NCBI GenBank assembly: GCA_910588875.1
Contig: CAJURT010000012.1
Span: forward strand, 14,495 to 78,494
Origin: an uncultured Lachnospiraceae bacterium
Lineage (GTDB): Bacteria; Bacillota; Clostridia; Lachnospirales; Lachnospiraceae
DNA: 64,000 bases
Reading direction: 5' to 3'
The notes beneath the pieces were generated by a model, which made no database searches, was not told the DNA's origin, and was given only the letters and a program-made list of their open reading frames with translations. A program made the position numbers and the translations under genes. Positions 17,458 through 26,869 of this stretch are shown piece by piece. Every line of letters starts with the position of its first letter. Position 1 is the stretch's first letter.

Positions 17458-18546
17458 TCAGAAGTCCTGGTTCTCCATATATTTCATATATTTCACAACC
17501 ATCAAGGCAATCTTAAATGTGATGGCATCCTCAAACACCCGCAGATCCAGCCCTGTGCTCTTCTGCAGCTTGTCCAGGCGGTACACAAGCGTATTCCGGT
17601 GAATGTAAAGCTGCCTGGAGGTCTCCGACACATTCAGGCTATTCTCAAAAAACTTATTGATAGTCGCCAATGTCTCCTCGTCAAAATCATCCGGTGACTT
17701 GCTCTCAAACACCTCGCGGATAAACATCCGGCATAAGGGCAGGGGCAGCTGATAGATCAGGCGGCCAATCCCTAAGTTGCTATAGGCCACTACATTCTTG
17801 CCGCTATAGAAAATCTTACCCACATCCAAAGCCATCTTCGCTTCCTTATAAGAGCGGGAAACCTCTTTGATATCTCCCACAATCGTGCCAAAGGAAACAT
17901 GGACTTTGGTCATGGCCTCAGTATTCAGCATATCAAGGATCATGTTAGCCGTCTTCTCCAGATCCTCATAATCCTCCATAGGCTTTACTTCCTTCACCAG
18001 GATGATATTCTTCTCATCCACAGCAGTGATAAAATCCTTCGTCTTGCCCGCAAACAGGCTGCGGACGGTCTCCAAGGCGTTCCCATCCTTCTCGTGCTTC
18101 GTCTCAATCAGAAATACCACACGGCGCACATTCGTCTCAATATGCAGCTTCTTGGCGCGGTTGTAGATATCCACCAGCAGCAAATTGTCCAGCAGCAGGT
18201 TCTTGATAAAATTATCCTTATCAAACCGCTCCTTATATGCTATCAGCAGGTTCTGTACCTGGAATGCCGCCAGCTTGCCCACCATATATACATCGTCGCT
18301 GCCACCCCTGGCCAAAAGGATGTATTCCAGCTGATGCTCATCAAAAACTTTAAAAAACTGATAGCCCTGAATCACCTGGCTGTCCGCCGGAGAATCTACA
18401 AAAGACAGGATGGAGCTTTCATATTCTTCTGCCTCCGGAAATGTGGAGGCAAGCACCTTGCCTTCTGTGTCACAGATGCAAAGGTCGATTCTGGTAATTC
18501 CCTTCAAACCCTCAATTGTCGTCTGAAGAATCTGATTTGAAATCAT
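17458..18546 (-). CDS. PucR/CdaR-type helix-turn-helix regulator
   Basis: 362 residues. The N-terminal 120 residues look like a sensory domain (LCICDTEGKVLAST). A central GGDEF-like degenerate region follows, typical of the family. The C-terminus (about 300-355) is the PucR-type HTH: FFENSLNVSETSRQLYIHRN, then TLVYRLDKLQKSTGLD. Relatives such as CdaR control sugar-diacid or purine use. The ligand is not deducible here. It is transcribed toward ftsE; whether they share a transcript is unclear. Confidence 0.85.
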   Translation of the reverse strand: MISNQILQTTIEGLKGITRIDLCICDTEGKVLASTFPEAEEYESSILSFVDSPADSQVIQGYQFFKVFDEHQLEYILLARGGSDDVYMVGKLAAFQVQNLLIAYKERFDKDNFIKNLLLDNLLLVDIYNRAKKLHIETNVRRVVFLIETKHEKDGNALETVRSLFAGKTKDFITAVDEKNIILVKEVKPMEDYEDLEKTANMILDMLNTEAMTKVHVSFGTIVGDIKEVSRSYKEAKMALDVGKIFYSGKNVVAYSNLGIGRLIYQLPLPLCRMFIREVFESKSPDDFDEETLATINKFFENSLNVSETSRQLYIHRNTLVYRLDKLQKSTGLDLRVFEDAITFKIALMVVKYMKYMENQDF

Positions 18547-18687
18547 AATATACGCTCCTTCTTCAAATATTGGTCACCCTATCTTATATCTTAATGCAAA
18601 CTGCCAAAAAAAGCAAGCAAGTATCGCAACCTGTCCTGCTTATTTTTGCAAAATTACCCTTTCCTGACCAAGCCGCTATAAAATACG

Positions 18688-18750
18688 GAAAAACCGCAGG
18701 GACAAAGACAGGCGGGCATCCTTGAATGCCCTTCTGTCCCCGCCCTGCGG
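18688..18750 (-). terminator. Rho-independent terminator of msmX
   Basis: Strong hairpin with arms CCGCAGGG (from 18694) and CCCTGCGG (to 18750), further pairing inside, and a loop around TTGA. On the minus strand it is followed by a T-run at 18688-18693. It lies 35 bp after the msmX stop. Confidence 0.85.
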
Positions 18751-18784
18751 CCTTATACAAAGCTATAAAAACAGCTTGAATCCT

Positions 18785-19897
18785 TTAGTTTGTGATAACC
18801 TGCTCTGTCTCTTTATCAAACACATGCACTTTGCTCAAATCCATCGCCAGTCTGATGGTGTCACCCGGCCTGGCTGTGGTGCGCGGATTCACACGGGCAG
18901 TGCAGTTGGTCTCCTGCAGGTCAAAGTACAGATATACTTCAGCACCCAGCAACTCATACACACGGACGGTAGCAGAGAATACGCTGTCGGGAGAAGCCTT
19001 CAGATAAGCTTCCTCATCATGCAGATCCTCAGGACGGATACCCAAGGTAACCACCTTGCCCACATATCCCTTCTGATCCAGTGCCTTGCCCTTCTCCTCC
19101 GGCAGGGTGATTGTGTTGCCGTCAAAGGTCAGGGTCACGCCGCCGCCTGCTTTGCCAACGGTAGCATCTACCAGGTTCATCTGGGGAGCACCGATAAATC
19201 CGGCCACGAACTTATTGCAGGGCTTGTCATACAGATTCTGGGGAGAATCTACCTGCTGAACGATACCATCCTTCATCACAACGATCCTGGTACCCAGTGT
19301 CATAGCCTCGGTCTGGTCATGGGTTACGTAGATGATGGTGGCCTGCAGTCTCTGATGCAGCTTGGAGATCTCAATACGCATCTGGCCTCTCAGCTTTGCA
19401 TCCAGGTTAGACAGCGGCTCGTCCATCAGGAATACCTTCGGGTTACGCACAATAGCACGGCCCATAGCCACACGCTGTCTCTGGCCACCGGACAGAGCCT
19501 TCGGCTTACGGTCTAACAGATGGGACAAATCGAGAATCCTTGCAGCCTCCTGAACCAGCTTGTCAATCTCATCCTTCGGAACCTTTCTCAGTTTCAGGCC
19601 GAATGCCATATTGTCATATACGGACATATGGGGATACAGAGCGTAGTTCTGGAATACCATTGCGATATCCCTGTCCTTCGGCTCTACATCATTCACCAGC
19701 TTGCCGTCGATGTACAGTTCACCAGATGATATATCCTCCAGGCCAGCGACCATACGCAGGGTGGTGGACTTACCACATCCAGATGGCCCTACAAAAATGA
19801 TAAACTCTTTATCTGCAATCTCCAGATTGAAATCCTTTACTGCTACAAACCCATTAGGATACGACTTTGTTACATTTCTCAGTGACAGACTAGCCAT
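18785..19897 (-). CDS. msmX: Sugar ABC transporter ATPase, MsmX/UgpC type
   Basis: 370 residues from the ATG with AGGAGG eight bases upstream; an earlier ATG 21 codons away has no site. Nucleotide-binding domain (1-about 240) with GPSGCGKSTTLR, LSGGQRQRVAMGRAI, VFLMDEPLSNLD and the His of YVTHDQTEAMTLG; C-terminal OB-fold TOBE domain (about 245-370). This is the multitask ATPase that drives several CUT1 sugar importers lacking their own. It is monocistronic, with its own terminator and no permease genes beside it. The sugar-type operon at 55.7-59.9 kb has no ATPase and is a candidate client. A perfect 10-bp palindrome (GCCATATGGC, 20006-20015) lies upstream and may be an operator. Confidence 0.93.
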   Translation of the reverse strand: MASLSLRNVTKSYPNGFVAVKDFNLEIADKEFIIFVGPSGCGKSTTLRMVAGLEDISSGELYIDGKLVNDVEPKDRDIAMVFQNYALYPHMSVYDNMAFGLKLRKVPKDEIDKLVQEAARILDLSHLLDRKPKALSGGQRQRVAMGRAIVRNPKVFLMDEPLSNLDAKLRGQMRIEISKLHQRLQATIIYVTHDQTEAMTLGTRIVVMKDGIVQQVDSPQNLYDKPCNKFVAGFIGAPQMNLVDATVGKAGGGVTLTFDGNTITLPEEKGKALDQKGYVGKVVTLGIRPEDLHDEEAYLKASPDSVFSATVRVYELLGAEVYLYFDLQETNCTARVNPRTTARPGDTIRLAMDLSKVHVFDKETEQVITN

Positions 19898-20084
19898 ATT
19901 CTTTTTTCCTCCTGATAATAAAGTCCTTATTTTTGATTGGCTGGGGACATTCCCAAACACCCGCCTTTGTTACTTTATTTATCATACAATAATCAAATTG
20001 TTTTCGCCATATGGCAAATGACCAAAAACCGGTTGCCCATTTTGTAACATCTGTCTATTTCCCGGAAAAAATGCAAAAAATCAC

Positions 20085-20112
20085 AAAAGCGGATTCAAAA
20101 GAACCCGCTTTT
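20085..20112 (-). terminator. Hairpin terminator, downstream of the methyltransferase/CvfB pair
   Basis: Arms AAAAGCGG and CCGCTTTT pair perfectly, with further near-perfect pairing inside (one mismatch) and a four-base AAAA loop. It is flanked by A/T runs, so it could work in either direction. It sits about 155 bp past the methyltransferase stop; the stretch 20113-20268 holds no gene. Confidence 0.65.
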
Positions 20113-20268
20113 CCTGCCCGACTTTATAAATGTCCACAAAAAACCCTCATCCATTGATTTTCCAAAATAAATCCTTGTGAATCCTGCCCAACAGATATTC
20201 GTTTTTCTTGTCTAAATTCTTTCTATGCTCTCAGATGCCGTTCTCAGGCGGCTCCTCCGTCAGGCGTC

Positions 20269-20880
20269 CTAGGAAATCTTCTTTGCCAATACGTTCAGCC
20301 ACCGCAGATCAGAGTTTCTGTTCACATCATCCGTAATCCAGATTTTTCTGATCTCCAGACGCCCGGTCTCCCGCAGGATCCTCTCCAGCTTTTCCTCCGT
20401 ATACTCACAGAAATACTGCTCGCCCTGGAAACCTTCAAAATCCCCCTCTCGGAAAGATAAAAACAGGATTCCTCCTCTGCACATAGCATCAATGACCTTT
20501 TCCAGGATTCCTCCCAGTTCATCCTCCGGCACATGGATCAGTGCCCCACTGCCCCAGACACCATCGAACACCTCATCAAACACCATGTCCTCGTATGGCA
20601 TATGCAGCACTTCTATGCCGGTATGTATCTCAGCCAGCTTACACATCTCCTCAGAGGCGTCCAGGGGAGTTACATCATAACCCATCTCATAAAAGGCCAG
20701 GCTGTCCCTGCCGGAGCCGCATCCCAAGTCCAGAATGGTATCCCCCTCTTCCAGATATTTTAAAAACCTCCGGTATAGTTCCCCCATATCCAGTTCTGAC
20801 GTATCCTCAAATATTTTTGCTGCATATTTATTATAATACTCGATCGTGTCCAACGCAATCCTCCTGCTATATCCGTTCAA
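20269..20880 (-). CDS. Class I SAM-dependent methyltransferase
   Basis: 203 residues. SAM-binding motif I is ILDLGCGSGRDSLAF (about residues 49-63), followed by the acidic end of strand 2 (VTPLDASEEM), motif II-like FDGVWGSGALIHVP, and GGILFLSFREG. The start is shared with a 14-bp overlap of the upstream cvfB-like gene. Related small methyltransferases act on metabolites or tellurite-like compounds, but the acceptor cannot be read from sequence. Confidence 0.88.
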   Translation of the reverse strand: MNGYSRRIALDTIEYYNKYAAKIFEDTSELDMGELYRRFLKYLEEGDTILDLGCGSGRDSLAFYEMGYDVTPLDASEEMCKLAEIHTGIEVLHMPYEDMVFDEVFDGVWGSGALIHVPEDELGGILEKVIDAMCRGGILFLSFREGDFEGFQGEQYFCEYTEEKLERILRETGRLEIRKIWITDDVNRNSDLRWLNVLAKKIS

Positions 20881-21700
20881 TAGTTTTCTCTGTTATGCGG
20901 ATCCTGCCTTCCTTCAGGAGCCGTCCCACTGCACGCTTAAAAGCATTTTTGCTCATCTTCATCTCTTTCAGTATCGTCTCCGGCCTGGCTTTATCATTAA
21001 AGGGAAGCACCCCGCCGGACTCTTCCACTGCCTTCATCACCAGTTCCGCATCTGTATCCATCTGCACATACGCTTTCTGCCTTGGGCTTAAATCCAGCTT
21101 GCCGTCCTCGCGCACCTTAACCACCCGTGCCTCAACCGTATCACCTGGATGGAATTCTCCATACATTTCTCTTCTGGGGATCAAACCGTAATACTGATTA
21201 TCCACTGCCACAAAGGCTCCTAGATTTTCATTGATCTCATAGATAGTACCGGTCACCCGGTCATCTCTTTTATAAGGAGATTCTGCACTCATATAGGAAT
21301 AAACATTCATGGTAGCCGCCAGCCGTTTGCTCTTGTCCACATACAAAGCTACCAGGCACATCTCACCTTCCTGGACTTTATGGTTCTGCTCCTTAAAAGG
21401 AAGCAGCAGGTCTTTCTCAAGCCCCATGTCCAGAAATGCCCCTACCTTCGCCACATCCTTCACCTGCAGCACGGCCACCTCGCCCACCTGGAGTTTCGGC
21501 GTCCCGGTAGTTGCTATCAGCCGGTCCTCCGAATCCTTGTAGATAAAAACCTCCAGCATATCTCCGGGCTTCGTCCCTTCAGGAACCTGTTTTTTCGGAA
21601 GCAGCACAGAACTTGATTCGTCCTCTGCCTCCCCAAGATAAACACCGAAGCTTTTTGCTCTCTGGACAACCAGCTTTTGAATTTTCCCTAACTCTATCAT
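20867..21700 (-). CDS. CvfB-like S1 RNA-binding protein
   Basis: 277 residues from the ATG beginning MIELGKIQKL; the frame is open 12 codons further upstream. Three S1/OB-like modules in series (about 1-60, 65-130, 140-205; for example GEVAVLQVKDVAKVGAFLDM and VTGTIYEINENLGAFVAV) and a C-terminal winged-helix segment (MSKNAFKRAVGRLLKEGRI). This is the layout of CvfB (conserved virulence factor B), an RNA-binding regulator in staphylococci. The downstream methyltransferase overlaps its 3' end. Confidence 0.87.
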   Translation of the reverse strand: MIELGKIQKLVVQRAKSFGVYLGEAEDESSSVLLPKKQVPEGTKPGDMLEVFIYKDSEDRLIATTGTPKLQVGEVAVLQVKDVAKVGAFLDMGLEKDLLLPFKEQNHKVQEGEMCLVALYVDKSKRLAATMNVYSYMSAESPYKRDDRVTGTIYEINENLGAFVAVDNQYYGLIPRREMYGEFHPGDTVEARVVKVREDGKLDLSPRQKAYVQMDTDAELVMKAVEESGGVLPFNDKARPETILKEMKMSKNAFKRAVGRLLKEGRIRITEKTIERI

Positions 21701-21864
21701 CGAAATCTCTCTTTCCCTATCTATCGGTACCTGCATCTTACGCAGTATCTCTTCACTCTATCCTGCCATCCGCCCGGCGGACTCTTCTTTCCTCCCGCTC
21801 TCTGTCATTTTACAGCGCCCCTGCGCCTTCCTTCGATACCGTCCGCCAGTTGCCAGTGGATTCT

Positions 21865-22584
21865 TTACGCCCCCACCGCCTGCATCCAGACCACAGCATA
21901 TATTACATCCTCCCTGCTGCATAGGGCAACCACATAGATATCTTTATCCTGGCTGATCCGGGGAATCATCACGTCGCCCATCACTGCCGCCTTTTTATAT
22001 TCCACTCTCACTTCCCGGATCTCTATTCCCTCCGGCAAGGCCTCCCTTGCAACCGCCACATACTGGGCATTATTCACATGGCGGTTCGTATCAATATGAT
22101 GCCGGGCCACTTTCACCGGCTCTCCCAGCTTATATGCCTCTGGCAGGGATATCCGCCTGGGCGCATATTCCATATCCAGCTTTTCCTCTTCCCCCGTTCT
22201 ATAGCCCCGGATGTCCTCCTCCTCCACCTTTACCGGGCGTCCGGCCGCCGTATCAAACAGGAACCAAACCGAATTTGCTTTGACGAGAAAAGCCCCCTGC
22301 CTGTCACGGATTGTAAAATTCCGGTAACCGTACATTCCTTTAAAAGCATATGGCCAGGTGCTGACCACAATCTCCTCCCCCAGCTGCGGATAGCGCTCCA
22401 CCACGATCTGCCATGATGAAAGCCACCATGCCCGCCGGCTCTGTTCCAGATAATCAATCCCCAGCTTTAAGTCTTCTGACTGAAAGGTGGAACAATCCTG
22501 CAGATAATTGACAACCCCAGGCAGCGACAGCTTACAATCTCCTCCCACCTCACTATAACGCACCCTGGCATTAAATGAGTACAT
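21865..22584 (-). CDS. Acyl-ACP thioesterase
   Basis: 239 residues from the ATG (MYSFNARVRYSEVG) preceded by AGAGGGA. Two hot-dog domains: the first about 1-125 and the second about 145-239. The marks are AWWLSSWQIVVERYP, MYGYRNFTIRD and, in the second half, HIDTNRHVNNAQYV, which holds the catalytic Asn/His of the FatA-like bacterial thioesterases. It releases fatty acids from acyl carrier protein in the cytoplasm. It is on the same strand as, and about 130 bp downstream of, the uronate genes, with no clear functional link. Confidence 0.9.
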   Translation of the reverse strand: MYSFNARVRYSEVGGDCKLSLPGVVNYLQDCSTFQSEDLKLGIDYLEQSRRAWWLSSWQIVVERYPQLGEEIVVSTWPYAFKGMYGYRNFTIRDRQGAFLVKANSVWFLFDTAAGRPVKVEEEDIRGYRTGEEEKLDMEYAPRRISLPEAYKLGEPVKVARHHIDTNRHVNNAQYVAVAREALPEGIEIREVRVEYKKAAVMGDVMIPRISQDKDIYVVALCSREDVIYAVVWMQAVGA

Positions 22585-22724
22585 GCTATCCCTCTTTTCA
22601 GACAAAAAATTCAAAATAATTATATAGTATTTCCGGGGTGTTGTCCAGATAATATTTCAATTCGCTGGCAGGCGCATCCCTGCCCGCAAGCCGCGGCACA
22701 GAGATGCGCTTACCCCAGCCGCCC

Positions 22725-23189
22725 TTACTTTTCGTTGATCTTCACGACTACCTTTTTCACAAAGGAAGGGGCTCCGTTGGCCGCCTTCGGCTTATGCCCG
22801 TCCCAGGGGAAGAAAATCATAAAATCGCCTTCATTGCATACTACCTGCAGCCCCGGGTTCCCGTTGTCAAACTTGACCACATCCTTTTCTGCGTTATAAG
22901 GCTCCACCGGGTTCAATGTATCTACGGGCGCATACGTCATAATCTCGGTCCCGTCAATCACATATTGGATATCGGTGTAATTCTCATGGGCCTCATACTT
23001 CGCCTCTTCCCAGGGCAATGTGGTGTAGGTCATCACATTGGCATATACATTCTTGCCGTCGATCTCATATTTCCCGTTCTCCAAAGCCGCCAGGTCATTT
23101 GCCTGCAGCCATTCAATCGCCTTGGCATAACGCCCGTCACTCCCCAGCCCTTTATAAAAATCCAGGTTCTTTGCCTGATCCAATATCAT
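22725..23189 (-). CDS. YhcH/YjgK/YiaL family cupin-like protein
   Basis: 154 residues from the second ATG, which is well spaced from AGGAGG; an ATG two codons earlier almost touches it. Family marks: the NYTDIQYVIDGTEIMTYAP core and FFPWDGHKPK with a metal-site His. Members are found with sugar-acid and sialic-acid catabolic genes and are thought to act on sugar anomers or sugar acids. It directly follows kduI (15 bp gap), supporting a role in hexuronate use. Confidence 0.88.
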   Translation of the reverse strand: MILDQAKNLDFYKGLGSDGRYAKAIEWLQANDLAALENGKYEIDGKNVYANVMTYTTLPWEEAKYEAHENYTDIQYVIDGTEIMTYAPVDTLNPVEPYNAEKDVVKFDNGNPGLQVVCNEGDFMIFFPWDGHKPKAANGAPSFVKKVVVKINEK

Positions 23190-23204
23190 ATACATGCCCT
23201 CCTT

Positions 23205-24047
23205 TTACCTGAGTTCCGTTGTCGGAATCGTATCCATATCATCAAATGCCTGGTTCTCGCCGCCCATCGCCCAGATAAACGTATAATTGCTGGTGCCTGC
23301 GCCTGCATGGATGCTCCAGGAGGGGCTGATCACAGCCTGCTCATTCTGCATCACGATGTGGCGGGTCTCATTGCCTTCCCCCATCATGTGGAAAACCACA
23401 TTGTTTTCCGGAACCTCAAAATACATATATACTTCCATGCGGCGCTCATGGGTATGGGCCGGCATGGTATTCCACACACTCCCCGGATCCAGCACGGTCA
23501 TGCCCATGGACAGCTGGCACGTCTCCAGCACATCCGGATGGATAAACTGGTTAATCACCCTCTTGTTGGAGGTCTCCATTGCGCCAAGGGGCTTTTTGGC
23601 CGCCTTCTCAATCGGAATGAACGTAGTCTTGCACGCTTTATGTGCCGGTGCGCTGACCATGTAGAATTTTGCCGGGTTTGCGGCATCATCGCTGGCAAAG
23701 GACACCTCCTTCGTCCCCTTTGTGATATACAGGCAGTCCTTGTAACCCATATGGAAGGTCTCATTGTCAGCCGTAACCACACCGCTCCCGCCGATATTGA
23801 AGATCCCGACCTCCCTTCTCTCCAGGAAATACCGGGTGCCAAAATTTTTCCAGACATCAATCCCCTTGTCTATCGGCACAGTCTCTGTCGTCGGCATGCA
23901 TCCCAGGGTAACCATACGGTCCACATGTGAATATACTGCCACCACTTCATTCGCCAGGTAAAGGTTCTCAATCAGAAATTCCTTCCTGGCCTCCTCTGTC
24001 GTGTAACGCTTAAAATCCCTCTGGTTCGCTGAATAACGAATATCCAT
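23205..24047 (-). CDS. kduI: 5-keto-4-deoxyuronate isomerase
   Basis: 280 residues from the ATG starting MDIRYSANQRDFKRY, the family's normal N-terminus; the frame extends 30 codons upstream without family similarity. KduI converts 5-keto-4-deoxyuronate to 3-deoxy-D-glycero-2,5-hexodiulosonate in pectin and glycosaminoglycan breakdown. The zinc-binding cupin motif is visible in MPAHTHERRMEVYMYFEVPE and the later His in SWSIHAGAGTSNYTFIWAMG. It is led by a good promoter (24096-24123) and followed by the YhcH-like gene. KduD and lyases are not in this window. Confidence 0.95.
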   Translation of the reverse strand: MDIRYSANQRDFKRYTTEEARKEFLIENLYLANEVVAVYSHVDRMVTLGCMPTTETVPIDKGIDVWKNFGTRYFLERREVGIFNIGGSGVVTADNETFHMGYKDCLYITKGTKEVSFASDDAANPAKFYMVSAPAHKACKTTFIPIEKAAKKPLGAMETSNKRVINQFIHPDVLETCQLSMGMTVLDPGSVWNTMPAHTHERRMEVYMYFEVPENNVVFHMMGEGNETRHIVMQNEQAVISPSWSIHAGAGTSNYTFIWAMGGENQAFDDMDTIPTTELR

Positions 24048-24095
24048 CTCTTCTTCTGCCTCCTCCATATTGATTACATGAAACCTACAACATTT

Positions 24096-24123
24096 ATTAT
24101 AATAGATTTCCAGAAATATGCAA
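24096..24123 (-). promoter_or_regulatory. Promoter of kduI-yhcH
   Basis: TTGCAT, 16 bp, TATAAT on the minus strand, about 50 bp before the kduI start. Confidence 0.7.
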
Positions 24124-24133
24124 GGGTTTCCGC

Positions 24134-26608
24134 TCACTGCCTGGCTACTGCACAGACAAAATCATTCCCCCTTGCCTGGAAATATTCCGTGCTGTCATTC
24201 AGCCCTTCCTTATAGGTCTCCCTGGAAGCAGGATCATAAACCGTGACATTATATTGGTCATAGCCGCAGAGGAGCAGATAGGAGCCTTCCCCGGTGTATC
24301 CGACCACCGGGATACCCTGGTCTATAAAATACAGCATCTGTGGCAACGTGCATCCCCGGGCATCCAGCACCGTCACCCCGTCATTGTAACTGCGGCTGCC
24401 GGAAAAGCTGTCCAGATGGCGCTCTATGGCCGCAAAGGAAGCCAGCGGGTCACGGATGCCGCGGGTGCTGCTGCGGTTAACCCGCCCCCAGAGAATCTGC
24501 TGATTCTGGTCTGCCACAATCCCCATCCGTTCATAAGCCATGGCAACCGCCTGGGAAAAATCGGCCGTAACCCCCAAAAGCCGGCCCCCTCCGTAGGCAT
24601 AAAAACGCAGGCCCTGGAACTGGAAATTGGACTGCAGGTTCAAAATGCCAAAAGCATCTGTCCCCACACGGCCGGGGGTCCCTGTCCGGATTCCCCTGCC
24701 GCCGCGGATCTCCTTGTCCAGCTGTACAAAATATATCCTTCCCCGCTCCTGTGAAGCAAACCAGCCAATCCCGTCCAGCTTTCCCGTCCCCACCTCCACA
24801 TTACAGACAATGGTGTCTTCCTGCACCAATGCATAACTCTGCTCCCCCGCCTTTGCCATCCGCTTAAGGTGGATCCGGCTTTCGTCCACAGTAACACCGT
24901 CCACGTAATAGCCTTCCTTCTCGTAGCGGGTCTCCACCTGCATCTCATCATTGACAATCTCTACCGCGTACATAGGAAATCCCTGGAGGCGCCCGTTAGC
25001 CACCCATTGCTGCCCTGCCCGGGAAATTCCGTAGACCAAATCCCTTCCCACAAACCCCAGAGTCCGTACATATTCCTGGTTCTCGCCGCGGATATCCTGC
25101 TTTTCCCCGGTCTCCAGATCCAAAAGATGCAAAACCGGCGCCTCATAGCACTTTCCGTTCTCCTGCCAGGCCAGCCGGGCCTTGTCCATGCTGACGGCAA
25201 AACTCCCCTCCTCCAGGGCATCCGCCACCACCATGGTCTCGTTGCTTTTCATGTCAATCCCGTAGACCGCATGGTCCAGATATAAATACAGCATATTGGA
25301 CGCCGACTGGTAGGACAGCATCCCCAAGTCTGCCTCCAGCTGGCCAAACGAGACGCCCACAGGGATAAAAAACAGTTCCTGGATAGCATTGTTTTCCTTC
25401 TCGAATTGATATCCCACAATGCCAAACCGTCCCTCATGGTTCCCCCTGTTCTGGTAGCCGTAGACCAGGAAATAGATATCGCCATTGTCCTCCGCCCGGA
25501 GGATCCGGATCTCATGCTGGTTATAGTTGTTCCTCATATCCCGGCTGTCATTGCCGCGGAAGGAAAAAATCTGGGTTCCATGGCGTTCCTCCTGGTCATA
25601 ACTCCAGAGGTCCCGGTTGGCCCGGTAAGCAATCACATTGCCGTCCGGGCTCGCCTTTGCCTCCACCCTGTCGTCGTTTGTGATGCCCAGCATAATGCGT
25701 TTCCCGGAATAAGCATTCCTGTTCCCGTCAAAGACCTGGTCCACGGTCCGCTCATAATCCATCAGGTAGGTGCGGGTCTCATTCCATTTCATGGTAAAAT
25801 TCTCCTCCACCTGATACAATTCCGTGCCATCCGTCCCTTCCCGGGATGCCAGGTATGCCAGGCTGACGCATCCCATTAGCCCATCCAGTTCCTTCAGGGT
25901 CACCTGCACCTCCCCCGTCTGTTCCATCTTTAACCCTCCCCAGGTCAAATGGGAAAAACTGGAATGGATGCATGTGTGCCCATAGGAACTGTTATCCTCA
26001 CTGGTATTAGGTTCCATGTAGGTCACCAGTTCCTGAGCCTGCTCATAATGGAATGTCTTCGATGCGAAATCCGTAGCCAGTTCAATCATTGGCTGGGCTT
26101 TTTCATCCGCCGTCCACATAATACGGGTATAATAAAAAACCGGCCCCATCCCCTCCGTTTCCAGTTCCAGCCTCAGCAAGTATTCCCTGCCCTCAGCCAG
26201 CAGGTTCTGGATTGGCAGCCTTACATGGATCCCATCCTCACCGGACTCCCAGGATTCAAGGCGGGTATCCTCCACCAGACGGGACAGATCCAGGCTGCGG
26301 ATCTCATATCGGATCCCCAGCACAGACTCCCGGCCGCCGGTAATATGCACAGACAGGTTCCTGTTCTCCGGGAGAATTGTCAGGCTGTCCCTTGCCACTG
26401 CATTCCCCATATCCTGGCGGTAGCCGTACATCGGATTCATCTCCCGCCCAAACATGTCCACATATACAACCGGCAGGCGGGCTTCCTCAAAGGCAGTATA
26501 GGTGGCCTCCCCCTGGGACAGCCATTCCCGGTTCCCTGCAAGATACAGAATCAGCACCACTGCAAAAATACCAAAAAGAATGCTTATTTTTTTTACCATA
26601 CGATTCAT
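24134..26608 (-). CDS. Large membrane-anchored protein: beta-propeller-like body with C39-like C-terminal domain
   Basis: 824 residues. One N-terminal transmembrane helix (about 7-25) leaves the rest outside. The middle (about 200-640) is a run of beta-strand segments with spacing like a WD/YncE-type propeller (GNVIAYRANRDLWSYDQEER, DIYFLVYGYQNRG, LHLLDLETGEKQDIRG). The C-terminus (about 725-820) resembles the papain-like C39 fold: a Cys in VLDARGCTLPQM, then IDQGIPVVGYTGEGSYLLLC and a DP pair in NVTVYDPASRETYK. The Cys is not at the usual N-terminal helix position and the expected GH pair is not seen, so peptidase activity is doubtful. I know no function. It has its own promoter, divergent from the DUF5688 gene. 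Confidence 0.65.
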   Translation of the reverse strand: MNRMVKKISILFGIFAVVLILYLAGNREWLSQGEATYTAFEEARLPVVYVDMFGREMNPMYGYRQDMGNAVARDSLTILPENRNLSVHITGGRESVLGIRYEIRSLDLSRLVEDTRLESWESGEDGIHVRLPIQNLLAEGREYLLRLELETEGMGPVFYYTRIMWTADEKAQPMIELATDFASKTFHYEQAQELVTYMEPNTSEDNSSYGHTCIHSSFSHLTWGGLKMEQTGEVQVTLKELDGLMGCVSLAYLASREGTDGTELYQVEENFTMKWNETRTYLMDYERTVDQVFDGNRNAYSGKRIMLGITNDDRVEAKASPDGNVIAYRANRDLWSYDQEERHGTQIFSFRGNDSRDMRNNYNQHEIRILRAEDNGDIYFLVYGYQNRGNHEGRFGIVGYQFEKENNAIQELFFIPVGVSFGQLEADLGMLSYQSASNMLYLYLDHAVYGIDMKSNETMVVADALEEGSFAVSMDKARLAWQENGKCYEAPVLHLLDLETGEKQDIRGENQEYVRTLGFVGRDLVYGISRAGQQWVANGRLQGFPMYAVEIVNDEMQVETRYEKEGYYVDGVTVDESRIHLKRMAKAGEQSYALVQEDTIVCNVEVGTGKLDGIGWFASQERGRIYFVQLDKEIRGGRGIRTGTPGRVGTDAFGILNLQSNFQFQGLRFYAYGGGRLLGVTADFSQAVAMAYERMGIVADQNQQILWGRVNRSSTRGIRDPLASFAAIERHLDSFSGSRSYNDGVTVLDARGCTLPQMLYFIDQGIPVVGYTGEGSYLLLCGYDQYNVTVYDPASRETYKEGLNDSTEYFQARGNDFVCAVARQ

Positions 26609-26653
26609 AACCTGTTTCCTTATCTATTCACATCCAACACCTGGCTTTCTTTT

Positions 26654-26682
26654 ATTTTATCTGCTTTTGGCCCAAACTACAA
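26654..26682 (-). promoter_or_regulatory. Candidate promoter of the 824-residue protein gene
   Basis: TTGTAG, 17 bp, TAAAAT on the minus strand, about 45 bp before the start codon. Confidence 0.5.
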
Positions 26683-26730
26683 CCGCTTCTTTCTGGTTTT
26701 TGCAATTTTTCATTTTTTATTCATTTTCTC

Positions 26731-26759
26731 TTGTCAAACCATTGTAAATCCGTTATAAT
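26731..26759 (+). promoter_or_regulatory. Promoter of the DUF5688 gene
   Basis: TTGTCA, 17 bp, TATAAT on the plus strand. The leader to the ATG at 26870 is about 105 nt. Confidence 0.7.
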
Positions 26760-26869
26760 AAAAAACAACCGTTTCTGGTATTCTGGCATTTCTCAGATCT
26801 ATCATTCCCTCGGAATTGTTTTCTCTGATCGATGTCCAACAATTTTATCTAATCTAGGAGGTATCTTTT

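Noticed and set aside
22704..23930. Plus-strand 408-codon frame opposite kduI and yhcH
   Set aside because: Both minus-strand genes are clear family members; the plus frame has no family features.
24134..26608. Active C39 cysteine peptidase
   Set aside because: The Cys and His positions do not match an intact catalytic arrangement by eye; kept only as C39-like.
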